Notes under the pieces: generated by a model
What the model was told of the DNA's origin: nothing
The model's database searches: none
The model's input: the letters and a program-made list of their open reading frames with translations, nothing else
Assembly: GCF_046773475.1 (NCBI RefSeq)
Contig: NZ_CP177239.1
Coordinates: 1,612,001-1,676,000 of the forward strand
Length of the DNA stretch: 64,000 nt
Direction of reading: 5' to 3'
DNA from: Nitratireductor aquimarinus
GTDB lineage: Bacteria > Pseudomonadota > Alphaproteobacteria > Rhizobiales > Rhizobiaceae
In this document: positions 16,089-28,000 of the stretch, in pieces
How positions within the stretch are numbered: position 1 is the stretch's first letter
How the letters are laid out: every line of letters begins with the position of its first letter
Program-made: the position numbers and the translations under genes

Positions 16089-17303
16089 TCACGCTGAAGC
16101 GCGATCCGCGGCGGGCGCCGGCATCTTCATGTCGCGCGTGAGTCTGAGGATCGCTCCCCGTGCTCCGGCAACGCAAAGACGGTGTGTTTCTGGGTCGATC
16201 CCCTGTTCCAGCGCCGCCAGCACGCGCTTCGCGATGGCTGCTTCATCTTCTTGGTGCGCTGAAACGAAGAAGGGTTCACGGGCGGTGAGCCGGAAGAAGC
16301 CCTTCACCTTCTGATCCCATCCAAGCCCCACGGCAGGAATGCCCAGTGCATAGGTCGTGATGCAGGCATGCAGTCGATGGGCCACGAGCCCGTCGAGACT
16401 GCCGATAAGGGCAATCAGTTCGTCGGGAGATGATGGCCGCGCGACAACACCGCACCGCCCCGTCATGCGCCCGTCGGTCTCGGGAAGGTCAATCCGGACC
16501 CGCTCCAGAAAAGCCTGATCCTCCAGCGCTCCATTGGTGAAGAGCACCACATCGCAGCCCGCGTTCAAAAGTTGCCCGGACAGCGCCCGGTAGCTGGCGA
16601 CCGAAGCCAGCGGAATGGCGTGCGTCCCGCCGCTTGCATGCCGGTGCAGAACGACCGGATGGGTGACGCACAGGCCGACCAGCGGGCGGACCCGGCGAAC
16701 ATGCCCATGCGCATGTTCCGCCCGCTCCACCGTCAATGCGGGGTCGGGCGCGAGGCTCGCATCCCGCCAGTCGGAAAAATGCGCCTGCCAGTTCTGCAAA
16801 GCGCCCGCATCGCGCACCGATGCATGAAAGACCCGGCACTCCCGCAGGCGACCGAACAGCGTCGCCGCGCGCGGCGACCAGTGGCTGCTGACGCCCACGG
16901 CAAAGACGCCCACCGGCGTGTCCGTCTCCCGGCAGAGGTCCAGCACCTGCCCGACCTTCAGCGGAAAATTGAGATCGTCGTCCTGAAAGAGATTGCCGCC
17001 GCCGATGACAACGAAATCTGCGCTCTCGATCCTGCGTTTCCAGACCGGGCGCAGCGCCGCCAGACGGCGGCCAAGCACGCGCTCCACGACCATGCGGCGC
17101 ACCGGCCCGGGCATCGCCCCCAACAGGCGCAGAACACCGAAGCGCCGGCTGTCCGCAGCGCCATAAGCGTCGCGCCCGGCAAGATCCACCGTCTCGACCT
17201 CAGCGCCAGGCAGGGTCTTTGCAAGCTCGCGCTCAAGGCATTCGGCCAGAATGCCGTCCCCCAGATTGGGGCTGTAGCGCACATTGAAGACCACGACCCT
17301 CAC
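16089..17303 (-). CDS. Polysaccharide pyruvyl transferase family protein
   Basis: 404-residue cytoplasmic enzyme of the CsaB/ExoV/WcaK family, which adds pyruvate ketals from phosphoenolpyruvate to sugars of exopolysaccharide repeat units. Typical features are the N-terminal NVRYSPNLGDGILAECLE (family motif N-x-GD), VVIGGGNLFQDD, PVGVFAVGVSSHWSP, the VAHRLHACITTYALGIPAVG segment with the conserved H-R-L-H, and GLGWDQKVKGFF. The start is a GTG overlapping the stop of the Wzy-like gene (GTGA), so both belong to one operon. The pyruvylated sugar cannot be predicted. Confidence 0.88.
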   Translation of the reverse strand: MRVVVFNVRYSPNLGDGILAECLERELAKTLPGAEVETVDLAGRDAYGAADSRRFGVLRLLGAMPGPVRRMVVERVLGRRLAALRPVWKRRIESADFVVIGGGNLFQDDDLNFPLKVGQVLDLCRETDTPVGVFAVGVSSHWSPRAATLFGRLRECRVFHASVRDAGALQNWQAHFSDWRDASLAPDPALTVERAEHAHGHVRRVRPLVGLCVTHPVVLHRHASGGTHAIPLASVASYRALSGQLLNAGCDVVLFTNGALEDQAFLERVRIDLPETDGRMTGRCGVVARPSSPDELIALIGSLDGLVAHRLHACITTYALGIPAVGLGWDQKVKGFFRLTAREPFFVSAHQEDEAAIAKRVLAALEQGIDPETHRLCVAGARGAILRLTRDMKMPAPAADRASA

Positions 17304-18709
17304 GAGACCGTCTCCAGACGGGTCCTGCTGCCGGCTCCGGCCGCCACCGGCTCGCTGCGCAGGGCGGCGGCAGATCCGGCAAGGATGAAGAATAAAAGCC
17401 CCAGATCGTAGACGGTGCCTGAAATCATGGCCTCGCAGAGACCGGCAAACACGCCGGCCTTTGCCGCCCGCGTGGCGGCCCGCTCATAGCGCCCGGCATC
17501 GCTGCGCAGCATCAGCGTGTTGCCGACAAACAGCGCAAACAGGATCGCGCCGATGAGACCTACATTGGACAGGAGAACCAGCGCATAGCTGGAAGCGCGC
17601 GCGCTGCCGAGCCCCGCACCCCAGCCCCAGGTATCGAGGAAGACCTGAAACGCAACCGCATTCCACTGCATGCGCTCCCGCGCCGACTGGCTGCTGAGCT
17701 TGGAATAGAGTGTCTCGTCGAGGAACGACTGAACGCCATCGGCAAATCCCGGCGCGAAGACCAGAACAAGCATGAAGCAGAGTGGAACGCTGAGGAGAGC
17801 GAGCGCTATCGCCGCCGGTCGACCGGTGACGCCATGGGGTCCGGTTGCCGGCAGCGCGCGCCATGACAGGAAGACCATGACGGCGGCAAGGCTCACCAGC
17901 GCCGTGGTCGAGGTCGACAGAAGAAGCGCCAGGAGGAGAAGACCCGCAATGACGCCCGTTGTCATGGAGCGCATGCGGTCGAGCCACAGGCTGGCGGTGA
18001 AGGCGAAGAGAACGATGGTGTAGCCCGCAAAGGCCGATGCTTCGGGAAAGGTGCCCGAAATGCGCTTGAAGCCCGCTTTTTCCGAACCGGTCAGGAGCGC
18101 GTAATTCGCCGTGCGGATGAAATCAAAGAGATAGGCCGTGCCCGTGCGATAGGTGACGACATCGAGCAGCGCAAAGACGAGATTGGCGACCGCCAGAACC
18201 AGCATCGCATTCACCACATCCCGCGCCGTGCCGCCGCGTTTCAGATAGGCATAGGTGAAGGCGAAGCAGAAAAGACCGCCCAGCGCATAGACCGTTTGGG
18301 TGATGTTGTTGCTGGAGAACGACAATGGCGTGAGATCGATGATCCGGTGCCCTGCGGAGGAGCGCAGCACGATCATCGTTTCGGTGACGCCCTCAAGAAC
18401 ACGCGGGAAGAAAAGCGCGGAAAAGACACCATAGACCGTGAGCAGAAGCAGCCAGATGCCGGGCGAAGATGAGGAGACGGCTGCGAAGACCGGTCGCTCG
18501 CCATGCGCCATGAAGAGACGCAGGCAGAAAAAGGCCAGAAGCAGGCTCGGCACGAGCACCGAAGCGCCGCCCAGACCCGGCACGCCAAAGGCTGCCGCAG
18601 CGCCAAAAAGCGTGGAAAGGACGATGACGTAGAATGCCATGCGCGGCGGCGCCAGAAGGACCACCCCACCGAGAACAAGCGACAATAAACCCAGTAATTC
18701 GATGCGCAT
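17300..18709 (-). CDS. Wzy/ExoQ-like polysaccharide polymerase, O-antigen ligase family
   Basis: 469-residue protein with about eleven to twelve hydrophobic segments and a long periplasmic loop (around residues 300-345, rich in FADGVQSFLDETLYSKLSSQ and ERMQWNAVAFQVF). This is the layout of Wzy/WaaL-type enzymes; the W-G-W-G-A-G-L-G-S-A-R motif after the loop is typical of rhizobial ExoQ-like polymerases. It would join lipid-linked repeat units at the outer face of the inner membrane. First gene of a two-gene operon with the pyruvyl transferase; divergent from the glycanase gene. Confidence 0.85.
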   Translation of the reverse strand: MRIELLGLLSLVLGGVVLLAPPRMAFYVIVLSTLFGAAAAFGVPGLGGASVLVPSLLLAFFCLRLFMAHGERPVFAAVSSSSPGIWLLLLTVYGVFSALFFPRVLEGVTETMIVLRSSAGHRIIDLTPLSFSSNNITQTVYALGGLFCFAFTYAYLKRGGTARDVVNAMLVLAVANLVFALLDVVTYRTGTAYLFDFIRTANYALLTGSEKAGFKRISGTFPEASAFAGYTIVLFAFTASLWLDRMRSMTTGVIAGLLLLALLLSTSTTALVSLAAVMVFLSWRALPATGPHGVTGRPAAIALALLSVPLCFMLVLVFAPGFADGVQSFLDETLYSKLSSQSARERMQWNAVAFQVFLDTWGWGAGLGSARASSYALVLLSNVGLIGAILFALFVGNTLMLRSDAGRYERAATRAAKAGVFAGLCEAMISGTVYDLGLLFFILAGSAAALRSEPVAAGAGSRTRLETVS

Positions 18710-18881
18710 GGCGCGCCTCGCCCTTTAGCCGCACAAGCGGCGTAAACCCGGTTGAGGATACCACGCATGCAATGGAGCGTCCCTGTTTCAGGGATACCTC
18801 TTATGGACAGTGGGACCGCGATTGGCTGAATTCCGGGATTGGCAGATGCAGTGATAATCTGCCTTCCGGGAGGTTGCCGCA

Positions 18882-19739
18882 TTGCCGTTTTCCTCAGATA
18901 CATCACGCGCTTCTGGCGCATCACGGATCTCGGCGAAACGCCGGTTCCTTGTGTTCGGGTTTGCCACGGTCCTCACGCTCGGCATGCTCAAGGCCAGCGC
19001 CAATGACGAACCGGGCACAGAAGCCGACCGGCTGGACATTAACGCCATGCGCCTGTCGTTCGACGAGGATTTCACAAGTCTCGACGTTTCGGCCTGGGGA
19101 CCGGGCACACGCTGGATCGCGCATACGCCCTGGTCGGGCGATTTCGGCGGTGCGCGCTTTGCCGATCCCGGTCAACGCACGCCTTTCAGCATCGAAGACG
19201 GGATGCTGAAGATCGAGGCAAAACGCGACCCGGAGGGCGACTGGCAATCCGGCCTGCTCGCCTCGATGGACCCCAAGGGCAACGGCTTTGCCCAGCAATA
19301 CGGCTATTTCGAAATGCGCGCGCAACTGCCCGACGGCCCCGGCGTGTGGCCGGCCTTCTGGCTGATCGGCAAGGACCGCTCGCAATCCACCGCAGAGATC
19401 GACGTGATCGAATTCTACGGCGACAAGCCGGATGGCTATTCATCGGTCGTGCATGTCTGGCACCGCGACGGACGCCATTATTCGCGCTTTCACCGCAACA
19501 ATGTCTTCGAGGATGCGCGACCGGGCGACTTCCACACCTATGGCGTCAAGATCGACCGCGACTGGATTCGCTTCTATTTCGACCGCACATTCGTCTGGAA
19601 GACCGAAACGCAGGAAGAGCATCGCCAGCCGCTCTACATCCTGCTCAATCTGGCTCTGGTCGACGGACCGACGAAGGACGAGGCCCCCGACCCCTCGCAC
19701 ATGATCGTCGACTATGTGCGGGCCTACCGCCTTGATTGA
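18882..19739 (+). CDS. Secreted GH16 beta-glycanase (ExoK-like)
   Basis: 285-residue glycoside hydrolase family 16 protein. Residues about 18-46 form an uncleaved or Sec signal segment (RRFLVFGFATVLTLGM). The catalytic signature E-x-D-x-x-E is AEIDVIEFYG with Glu172, Asp174 and Glu177; GYFEMRAQLPDGPGVWPAFW and IRFYFDRTFVWK complete the jelly-roll core. Family members such as ExoK trim the nascent exopolysaccharide and set its length. The start is a TTG with GGGAGG eight bases upstream. Divergent from the polymerase gene. Confidence 0.9.
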   Translation: MPFSSDTSRASGASRISAKRRFLVFGFATVLTLGMLKASANDEPGTEADRLDINAMRLSFDEDFTSLDVSAWGPGTRWIAHTPWSGDFGGARFADPGQRTPFSIEDGMLKIEAKRDPEGDWQSGLLASMDPKGNGFAQQYGYFEMRAQLPDGPGVWPAFWLIGKDRSQSTAEIDVIEFYGDKPDGYSSVVHVWHRDGRHYSRFHRNNVFEDARPGDFHTYGVKIDRDWIRFYFDRTFVWKTETQEEHRQPLYILLNLALVDGPTKDEAPDPSHMIVDYVRAYRLD

Positions 19740-20044
19740 CGGGCGGCCAATGCCCTTCCAGAGCCGCCAATGCCCCCTCAGAGCCCCGGAGCTTAATGCT
19801 TTGGGATAGGCCTTCCCCCCCTCCCGCAGGACCCATCGCCGAATGACCTAGATGGGTAAAAACCTAAGACCTCCGGTCGGCGCGGGGCTCATCCAGATGG
19901 CCATCTGTTTCTTTGGCCGCCCACGTGGAAGTCTTGGCGTTGAAGGCATGAGAACCAATTTTTCTCCCGCGCCACAACTATAAACAGTGAGCATTTCCAG
20001 ATGCTTGAAATATAGGCGCGGGCTTTTTCGGGCGGGGCGTCTAC
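19740..20044. other. Intergenic region before the assembly-line operon
   Basis: 305 bp. It opens with two 20-bp tandem repeats at 19746-19785 (GCCAATGCCC followed by TTCCAGAGCC or CCTCAGAGCC) and should contain the promoter of the synthetase operon. No small gene or RNA is convincing. Confidence 0.5.
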
Positions 20045-22018
20045 ATGCATCGAAACCAGAACGACACCGAGCTGTCCATTTCCGGAACGGCCGTTTCTTC
20101 CACTCCTCATTCAGGGCACGCATCAGAACGCGGGTATGACCGCGACGCAACGGTTCACGAAACCGTGGCGGCGCTGGCGCGCCAGCGCCCCGATGCGATT
20201 GCGGTCGGCTTCGACGACGAGCGCCTGACCTATGCGGAACTCGACCGGCTGGCCGCAAAACTCGCCGCCCGCCTCACCGCGATGGGCGTGCGCAGGGGCG
20301 ACATAGTGGGCCTGCTTCTGCCACGCGCGCTGAAGACGCTGGTTGCCAAGCTGGCGATCCTCAAGGCGGGCGCTGCCTATGCGCCGTTCGATCCGGCCTA
20401 TCCTCTGGAACACCTTTCCTACATGACGCAGGATTGCGCGCCGCGCGCCCTGATGATCGACGCCGAAAGCGCGGATCTTACAGCCAGACTTCCCATAAGT
20501 GCAGAGCGCCTCATCGACATTGACGCGGCCATGGCCGGGCTGGCTGAGGACAATGCGCCGACCGGCAGCGCCGTGGCCGTTTCGGGCGGTGACGCTGCCT
20601 ATGTCATGTACACGTCGGGCTCGACCGGGCGGCCCAAGGGCGTGGTCATTCCGCATCGCGGCATTGTGCGGCTGGTGCGCGCGCAGAACTATGTCGACTT
20701 CCGCCCGGACGATGTGGTGCTGCACACGGCGACGATCTCTTTCGACGCCGCCACATTCGAGATCTGGGGCGCGCTGCTCAACGGGGCGCGGCTCGCCGGC
20801 ATTGGCGACCGCACGCTTTCCATGCAGCGCATCGCGAAAACGATTGATGACGAGCGCGTCTCGGTGATGCTGCTCACCACGGGGCTGTTCAACCTTCTGG
20901 TCGATCATCCGGGCGGCAGGCTCACCTCGCTTCGGCATGTGTTTTTCGGCGGTGAAGTGGCGTCAGCGGATCATGCGCGGCGGTTTCTCGCCGCTCACCC
21001 CACATGCCGCCTGACCAACGCCTATGGGCCGACCGAGGTGACCGTCATCGCCTCGACTTTTGAGGTTCCGGCCGAGTTCCGGGACGACGCGATGCCGATC
21101 GGCCACTCCATCGCGCATAGCGGCGTTCACATTCTTGATGATGATCTTCGCGCGCTGCCGCCCGGCCAGGAAGGACAGCTTGCGGTTTCCGGCGACGGGC
21201 TCGCCATCGGCTATCTGAACCGGCCGGAGCTGACGCAGGAGCGTTTCGTGACGATCCGCACCGCAGACGGCGAAAGCCTGCGCGTCTATCTGACCGGCGA
21301 CATGGCGGTGATGGAGGCGGACGGGCTCCTGCATTTTCGCGGTCGCCGCGACCGGCAGGTCAAGATCGACGGCAAGCGCATCGAGCTGGACGAGATCGAG
21401 ACGGCGCTGCGCCGTGACGAACACCTGGCCGACGCCGTGGTGCAGTGTCATCAGGCTGGAACGGCCAAACGGCTGGTCGCCTATCTGCGCCCGCGCCCGG
21501 AGGGCGGAGCCATAAACGGTTATGACGAGTTGGGCTTTGCCGCATCGGTTCTCGGGCGGCTGAAGGGCGTCCTTCCGGCCCATATGGTGCCGGGGCGAGC
21601 CATCGTACTGAACGAATTCCCCATGAACCGCGCCGGCAAGGTGGATCGCGCGCGCCTGCCGAACCCGGCTGATGCGCCCGCTTCCGCACCGGCTGCGGCA
21701 ACGCCCCCTGCAGAGGGCATGGAGGCCGTCGTCGCGCGTCACTGGCGCAGCGTTCTTGGAACCGACGCCATCGGCCCGGATCAGAACTTCTTCGACCTCG
21801 GAGGCACGTCGATGCAGCTGATGCGCATTCACGCAGCACTCGAACAGGAGCTTGGCCGCAGCATCGATGTGGTGACCCTCTTCGAGCACCCGAAAATCCG
21901 CATCCTCGCGCGCTTTCTCGAGAAGCAGGCGGCGGACGGCCCGCAGACCGCCGCCGCCCAGAGCCGCGCCGCGAGGCAGAGACAGGTCATGTCGCAATTC
22001 CGCCGGAGCAGAGCATGA
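20045..22018 (+). CDS. NRPS loading module: adenylation + carrier protein (A-T)
   Basis: 657-residue two-domain synthetase. Residues about 30-545 are an adenylation domain with YTSGSTGRPKG, NAYGPTE, YLTGDMA, and the lysine-bearing NRAGKVDRARLP. The specificity pocket reads D-A-F-L-F-G-A-V-I by alignment to the GrsA positions, with Asp234 kept for the amino group; this suggests an alpha-amino acid with a neutral side chain, but I do not recognise the code. A carrier domain follows with Ser589 in DLGGTSMQL as phosphopantetheine site. There is no condensation domain, so this is a starter module. The stop overlaps the next gene by ATGA. Confidence 0.93.
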   Translation: MHRNQNDTELSISGTAVSSTPHSGHASERGYDRDATVHETVAALARQRPDAIAVGFDDERLTYAELDRLAAKLAARLTAMGVRRGDIVGLLLPRALKTLVAKLAILKAGAAYAPFDPAYPLEHLSYMTQDCAPRALMIDAESADLTARLPISAERLIDIDAAMAGLAEDNAPTGSAVAVSGGDAAYVMYTSGSTGRPKGVVIPHRGIVRLVRAQNYVDFRPDDVVLHTATISFDAATFEIWGALLNGARLAGIGDRTLSMQRIAKTIDDERVSVMLLTTGLFNLLVDHPGGRLTSLRHVFFGGEVASADHARRFLAAHPTCRLTNAYGPTEVTVIASTFEVPAEFRDDAMPIGHSIAHSGVHILDDDLRALPPGQEGQLAVSGDGLAIGYLNRPELTQERFVTIRTADGESLRVYLTGDMAVMEADGLLHFRGRRDRQVKIDGKRIELDEIETALRRDEHLADAVVQCHQAGTAKRLVAYLRPRPEGGAINGYDELGFAASVLGRLKGVLPAHMVPGRAIVLNEFPMNRAGKVDRARLPNPADAPASAPAAATPPAEGMEAVVARHWRSVLGTDAIGPDQNFFDLGGTSMQLMRIHAALEQELGRSIDVVTLFEHPKIRILARFLEKQAADGPQTAAAQSRAARQRQVMSQFRRSRA

Positions 22019-25000
22019 ACGGGCAGAGCATGAACGAGCACACGACGCCGAACGAACACGCACCGATGGCGGAAGACGATGCGGGCATTGGCAGCATCGC
22101 CATCATCGGCATGGCCGGGCGTTTTCCCGGTGCGCCCTCGGTCGATGCGCTGTGGCAGATGGCGCGCGAGGGGCGGCATGCCTTCCGCACCTTTGCGCCC
22201 GACGAGATCGAAGACGCCTATGACGACGCCACCCGCGCGTCGCCCGACTATGTGCCCTCGCGGCCCTGTCTGGACGATGTGGGCATGTTCGATGCGGAGT
22301 TCTTCGGCATGTATCCGCGCGAAGCGGCGGTGCTCGACCCGCAGTTCCGCCTGTTTCTGGAGCTTTGCTGGGAAGCGCTGGAGAGTGCGGGCTGCGATCC
22401 CTTCGCAGCAAAGGACGCCATCGGCGTTTTCGCCGGATCGTCGCTGAGCACCTATCTCATCAACAACATCCTGTCCGACCGAAAGAAGGCGGAGGCCTTC
22501 ACCTCCGGCTATCAGGTGGACATGTTCAACGAGCTGGTGGGCGCGATCAACGACACGCTGGCGACGCGCGTGGCCTACAAGCTCGACCTGAAAGGGCCTG
22601 CTTTCACCATCCAGTCGGCCTGCTCCACATCGCTTCTGGCGGTGACACAGGCCTGCCAGAACCTCCTGACCTATGGATGCGACATGGCGCTGGCCGGTGG
22701 CGTGTCGATCTCGGTGCCGCAGAAGCGCGGCTACATCCACATGGAAGGCGGCATGGTTTCGCCGGACGGGTTCTGCCGCCCCTTCGATGCGCAGGCGGGC
22801 GGCACGGTGTTCGGCAATGGCGGCGGGGTGGTGCTTCTGAAACGGCTGGAAGACGCCATCGCGGATGGCGACACGATCCACGCCGTCATTCGTGGCTATG
22901 GCGCCAACAATGATGGCGCGGACAAGGTGGGCTACACCGCGCCCAGCGTTTCCGGCCAGGCGGAAGCGATTGCGATGGCGCTTGCAAGTGCGGGCGTCGA
23001 TCCGGCGAGCGTTGGCTATATGGAGTGCCACGGCACCGCCACGCCACTCGGCGATCCCATCGAGTTCAACGGCCTGATGAACGCCTTTGGCAGCGCCGGC
23101 CCCGAAGGGCACTGCGCGCTGGGCTCCGTCAAAGGCAATATCGGCCATCTGGATGCGGGCGCGGGCGTGACCGGGCTCATCAAGGCGGCGCTCGTGGTGC
23201 GCGATGGTGAAATCCCGCCGGTGGCGAATTTCGTGTCGCCCAACCCCCACATGGCGCTCAAAGGCAGCCCCTTCCGCATCCCGACAGGACTAACGCCATG
23301 GAAGGCGCAAGGCGCGACACGCCGCGCCGGCGTCAGCTCCTTCGGGGTTGGCGGCACCAATGCGCATGTGGTTCTGGAACAGGCTCCAGAAACCAGCACG
23401 CTGGAAGACCACACCGCCCGGCCGCTCATCCTGCCGCTTTCCGCGCGCAATGAAGCAGCACTCGCCGCCATGCGTCAGAACCTGGCCGATGCGCTGCGCA
23501 AAGGCGCACAGCCGCTTGCCGCCGTGGCGCACACGCTTCAGGAAGGAAGGCACGCTTTTGCCCATCGCTCAGCGGTCGTCGCACGCACCCGCGATGAAGC
23601 GATTGCCGGGCTGGAGGCCGAACGCCCGATCAGGGGCGAAGCAGCACCGGAAGCCCCGCCCGTGGTCTTCATGTTTCCGGGCCAGGGCGCGCAGCATGTG
23701 GGCATGGGCGGCGCGCTCTATGAAAGTGAGCCTGCCTTTGCCGAATGGATCGACCGGGGCGCCGCACTTCTGGAACCGCTGATCGGCTGCGACATCCGCG
23801 ATTTCATCCGCCTGCCCCAGAACGACACAGCGGAAGGGCTTGCCGAAGCGCTGCGTGACACGCAGATCGCGCAGCCTGCGCTCTTCCTCGTTGAATATGC
23901 GACGGCGAAACTCTGGATGAGCCGTGGGCTGATGCCCGACGCCATGATCGGCCATAGCGTTGGCGAATTCGTCGCCGCGACGCTTTCAGGCACGATGCGG
24001 TTTGAGGACGCGCTGCGTCTGGTGGCTGCGCGCGGAAGGCTGATGCAGGACCAGCCCAGGGGGGCCATGGTCTCGGTGCGCGCTGACGCCGAAACGGCTG
24101 CCGCACATCTGACCGACGGGGTGGAGATCGCCGCCGTCAACGCGCCCAGTCTCAGCGTTATCTCCGGCACGTTCGAGGCCATGGATGAAACATGCGCCGC
24201 GCTCGATGCCGCGGGCATTGCCTACAGCCGGCTGCACACCTCGCACGCCTTCCACTCGGCCATGATGGACGAGGCGGCGCAAGCGCTGGAAGAGGAGACG
24301 GCGAAGGTTGAATATGGTCCGGCGACCATCCCTTACATTTCCTGCGTCAGTGGCGACTGGCAGACCGATGCGCAGGGCGCGTCACCAGCCTACTGGGCGC
24401 GCCACTGCCGCGACGCCGTGCGCTTTGCCGATGGCATTCAGGCCATCGCGCGCGACCGCCAGCCGGTGTTCATCGAAAGCGGCCCCGGCCGTACACTTTC
24501 GGTCTTCACTGCGCAGACGCTGAAGCGCGACGCCATTGCCGCCATCATCCAGTCCCTGCCCGAACACGACCGCGCATCCTTCGGTGAAGAAGCCTTCGCC
24601 GGGGCGCATGCGCGGTCGTGGATCGCCGGCTGCGCGCTGGACTGGCCGGCCCTGCCGGAAACGGCGCGGCGGAAGATCCCGCTGCCAACCTATCCATTCC
24701 AGCGCCAGATGCACTGGATCGACGCACCGAAGCCGGAAAACCGGGCGAGCGCCGCGACCGATGCGCCGCAGGCAGTCCCTCAGCCCGTGGCCCCTCAGCC
24801 CGTGGCCCAGACCCAAGCCCCGGCCCAGAGCCAGACAACCATGACAGACGGAACGAGCCCAATGACCGCTGCACCTTCGACAACCGACCGGCCAGCCATG
24901 CTGGAAAGCGCCCTGATTGCCCTTCTTGCCGACCTTTCGGGCGAGGAGATGCCTGACGACGCGGCCGGCGCGACCTTCCTCGAGCTTGGCTTCGATTCAC

Positions 25001-28000
25001 TCTTCATCGGCCAGTTCGCGCAGAAGGTGGAGAAGGAATATCGGATCAAGCTCTCCTTCCGCGAATTGCTCGGCAACATTCCGACCATTCATGACTTGGC
25101 GCGACACCTGGATGCCGAACTGCCGGCAGATGCCTTGCAGACGGCGTCTCCCCCTCCGGTGAAACAGGTCCCCCCCACGCCGGACGTCGCGCCCGCTGCG
25201 CCATCTACCTCGGTGAATGGAACCCCACAGCCGCCTCTCGGGCTCGAGGCGCTGTTCCAGTCTCAGTTGCAGATGGCGCAGCAACTTTTTGCGCAGCAGA
25301 TGCAGACCATCCAGTCGCTGGGCGGCACGGCGGCAGCGGCAATGCCGCCCCCCGCCGCACAGGAGGCCGCGCCCCCTGCGCCAGCGCCGTCCCCTGCCCC
25401 GACACCCGAGACAACCGGTGATGAAAGCGAAATCGGCGGCAGCCGCATCCGTGTCTACAAGCCCGGCGCACAGGCCGGCGATCAGACGCTTTCGCCCGAA
25501 AAACGCGCCTTCATCGACGATCTGGTGACGCGTTATTGTAAGAAGAACGCAGGCTCCAGGGCGTTCACGCAAAAGCACCGGCCGCATCTGGCCGATCCGC
25601 GCGCAGCCTCGGGCTTCCGCTCCGACTGGAAGGAAATGGTGTTTCCCGTCGTCTCCGACCGGTCAAAGGGATCGCGCATCTGGGACATAGACGGCAACGA
25701 ATATATCGACCTCGTGAACGGTATGGGCCAGACGGCCTTCGGCCATGCCCCAGATTTCGTGACCGAGGCGATCCGCGCGCAGGTGGACAAAGGCTTTGCC
25801 ATCGGGCCGCAGACGCCGCTTGCCGGCGAGGTGGCCCATCTCATCAGCGAGCTGACCGGGCACCAGCGCGTGACCTTCTGCAACACCGGTTCCGAAGCGG
25901 TGATGGCCGCGATGCGGGTTGCCCGCACGGTGACGGGCCGCGACCGCATCGTCGTATTCGGCAATGATTATCACGGCCAGTTCGACGAGGTTCTGGTGAA
26001 GGGGCGCAGCCGCGCGGGACAGCACCGGACGCTGCCGATTGCGGCAGGCATTCCCTCGGATTCGCTCTCGAACATGACCGTTCTGCCCTATGGCGCAGCG
26101 GAGAGCCTCGACTGGATCCGCGCCAATGCGGAGGACATCGCCGCCGTCATCATCGAGCCGGTGCAGAGCCGGCATCCCGAATTGCAGCCCGTCGAGTTCG
26201 TGCGCGCGCTGCGCGCGGTGGCGACGGAACGCGATTTCGCGCTGGTCTTCGACGAGGTGGTAACCGGCTTCCGCGTCGACCCCGGCGGCATTCAGGCCCT
26301 GTGGGGCATTCGCGGAGACCTGGCGACCTATGGCAAAGTGCTGGGCGGCGGCATGCCCATCGGCGTTCTGGCCGGCGACAGCCGCTATATGGATGCGCTG
26401 GATGGCGGCCGCTGGGACTATGGCGATGACAGCGTGCCCATGGTCGCGCCGACCTTCTTCGCCGGCACCTTTGTGCGGCATCCGGTGGTGCTGGCTGCAA
26501 CCCGCGCCGTTTTGCAGCACATCAAGGGCGAAGGCCGCGCGCTTTATGACCGGGTGGCCGGTCGCACGGAGCAGCTGGTCACACAGCTGAACACCCAGCT
26601 TTCCGAGCGTGGCATCGCCATGCCGATCCACGGCTACAAGAGCTGGTTCGTGACCGATTTCGGCAATGCCGATCCACTCGGCTCACTGTTCTACCCCCAT
26701 GCGCGCCTTCAGGGCCTGCATGTGCAGGACGGCTATCCCTGTTTCCTGACGACCGCGCATTCGGAGGAGGATTTTCAGCGCATTGCCGCCGTGTTCGCAA
26801 ACACGCTCGATGCCATGCAGGGGGCCGGCATTCTTCGTGGTGAAGATGCGCAGAGCGCCCCTCTTTCAAAGCCCGCGCCGGAAGTGACGAAAACGGAAAC
26901 CCCGCCCGCTCCCGCGCAGGCCCCGCTGACCGAAGCGCAGAAGGAAATCTGGCTTGCCGCGCAGGCGGGCGATCAAGCCTCGTGCTCGTTCAACGAATCC
27001 TTCAATCTCATGCTCGACGGCGCGCTGGACGAAGCCGCTTTCCGTCGGGCGCTCGACCTGGTGGTGGCGCGGCACAATGCGCTCCACATCAGATTTGCGC
27101 GCACCGGCGAGCATTTCGAGGTGATGCCCGATTTCCGCATTGAAATGCCGCTGACCGGGCTTCCCGATGAAGCGGCGCTGACGGCGATCATGGACCGCGA
27201 GGCCCGCACCGCCTTCGACCTGGTCAATGGACCGCTGGCGCGCGCGGAACTCGTGAAGCTTTCGGCAGACCGGCACGTGCTTGTGTTCACCGCACACCAC
27301 ATTGTGTGCGATGGCTGGTCGGTGAATGTGCTGGTGGAAGAACTGGCCGAAGCCTATTCGGCGCTGGTGAAGGGCGCGACGCCCGACCTGCCTCCGGCGC
27401 TGGCCTTCTCGGCCTATGCGCAGGACCGGGCGAACCGGCCCGGGGCGAGCAGCGAGACGGAACAGTTCTGGCTTTCGCAGTTTGAGACCGTGCCGGATCT
27501 GCCAGACATGCCCACCGACCGGCCACGGCCGGAACGGCGCAGCTTTGCCGGCGGCACCTGCACCGCGCATATCGGTGAGGACACCTACAAGCGGCTGAAG
27601 AAGGCCGGTGCAAAGAGCGGCGCGACGCTGTTCTCGACCCTGCTGTCAGCGCTGCAGGTGATGGTGTCGCGCCTTTCCGGCAGCAACGACATCGTGATCG
27701 CCGTGCCTTCTGCGGGCCAGAGCCTTGTCGGCGAAGAAACGCTGGTCGGCCATTGCGTGAACCTCTTGCCGCTGCGCCAGACGCTTGACGAGGACCGCGC
27801 CTTCTCCGCCCATCTGAAGGACACACAGACGCTCGTTCTGCAGGCCTTCGAGCATCAGGACTACACCTATGGAACGCTGGTGCGGAAACTCGGGCTGAAG
27901 CGTGACCCGAGCCGCCTGCCGCTCACCGAAATCCAGTTCAACCTGGAGCGCATGAGCAAGGGGCTCGACTTTGGCGGACTGTCGGCGAACGTGACGCCCA

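Noticed and set aside
20740..21100. Assigning a specific amino acid to the loading A domain
   Set aside because: The pocket D-A-F-L-F-G-A-V-I does not match a code I know; only the conserved Asp is informative.
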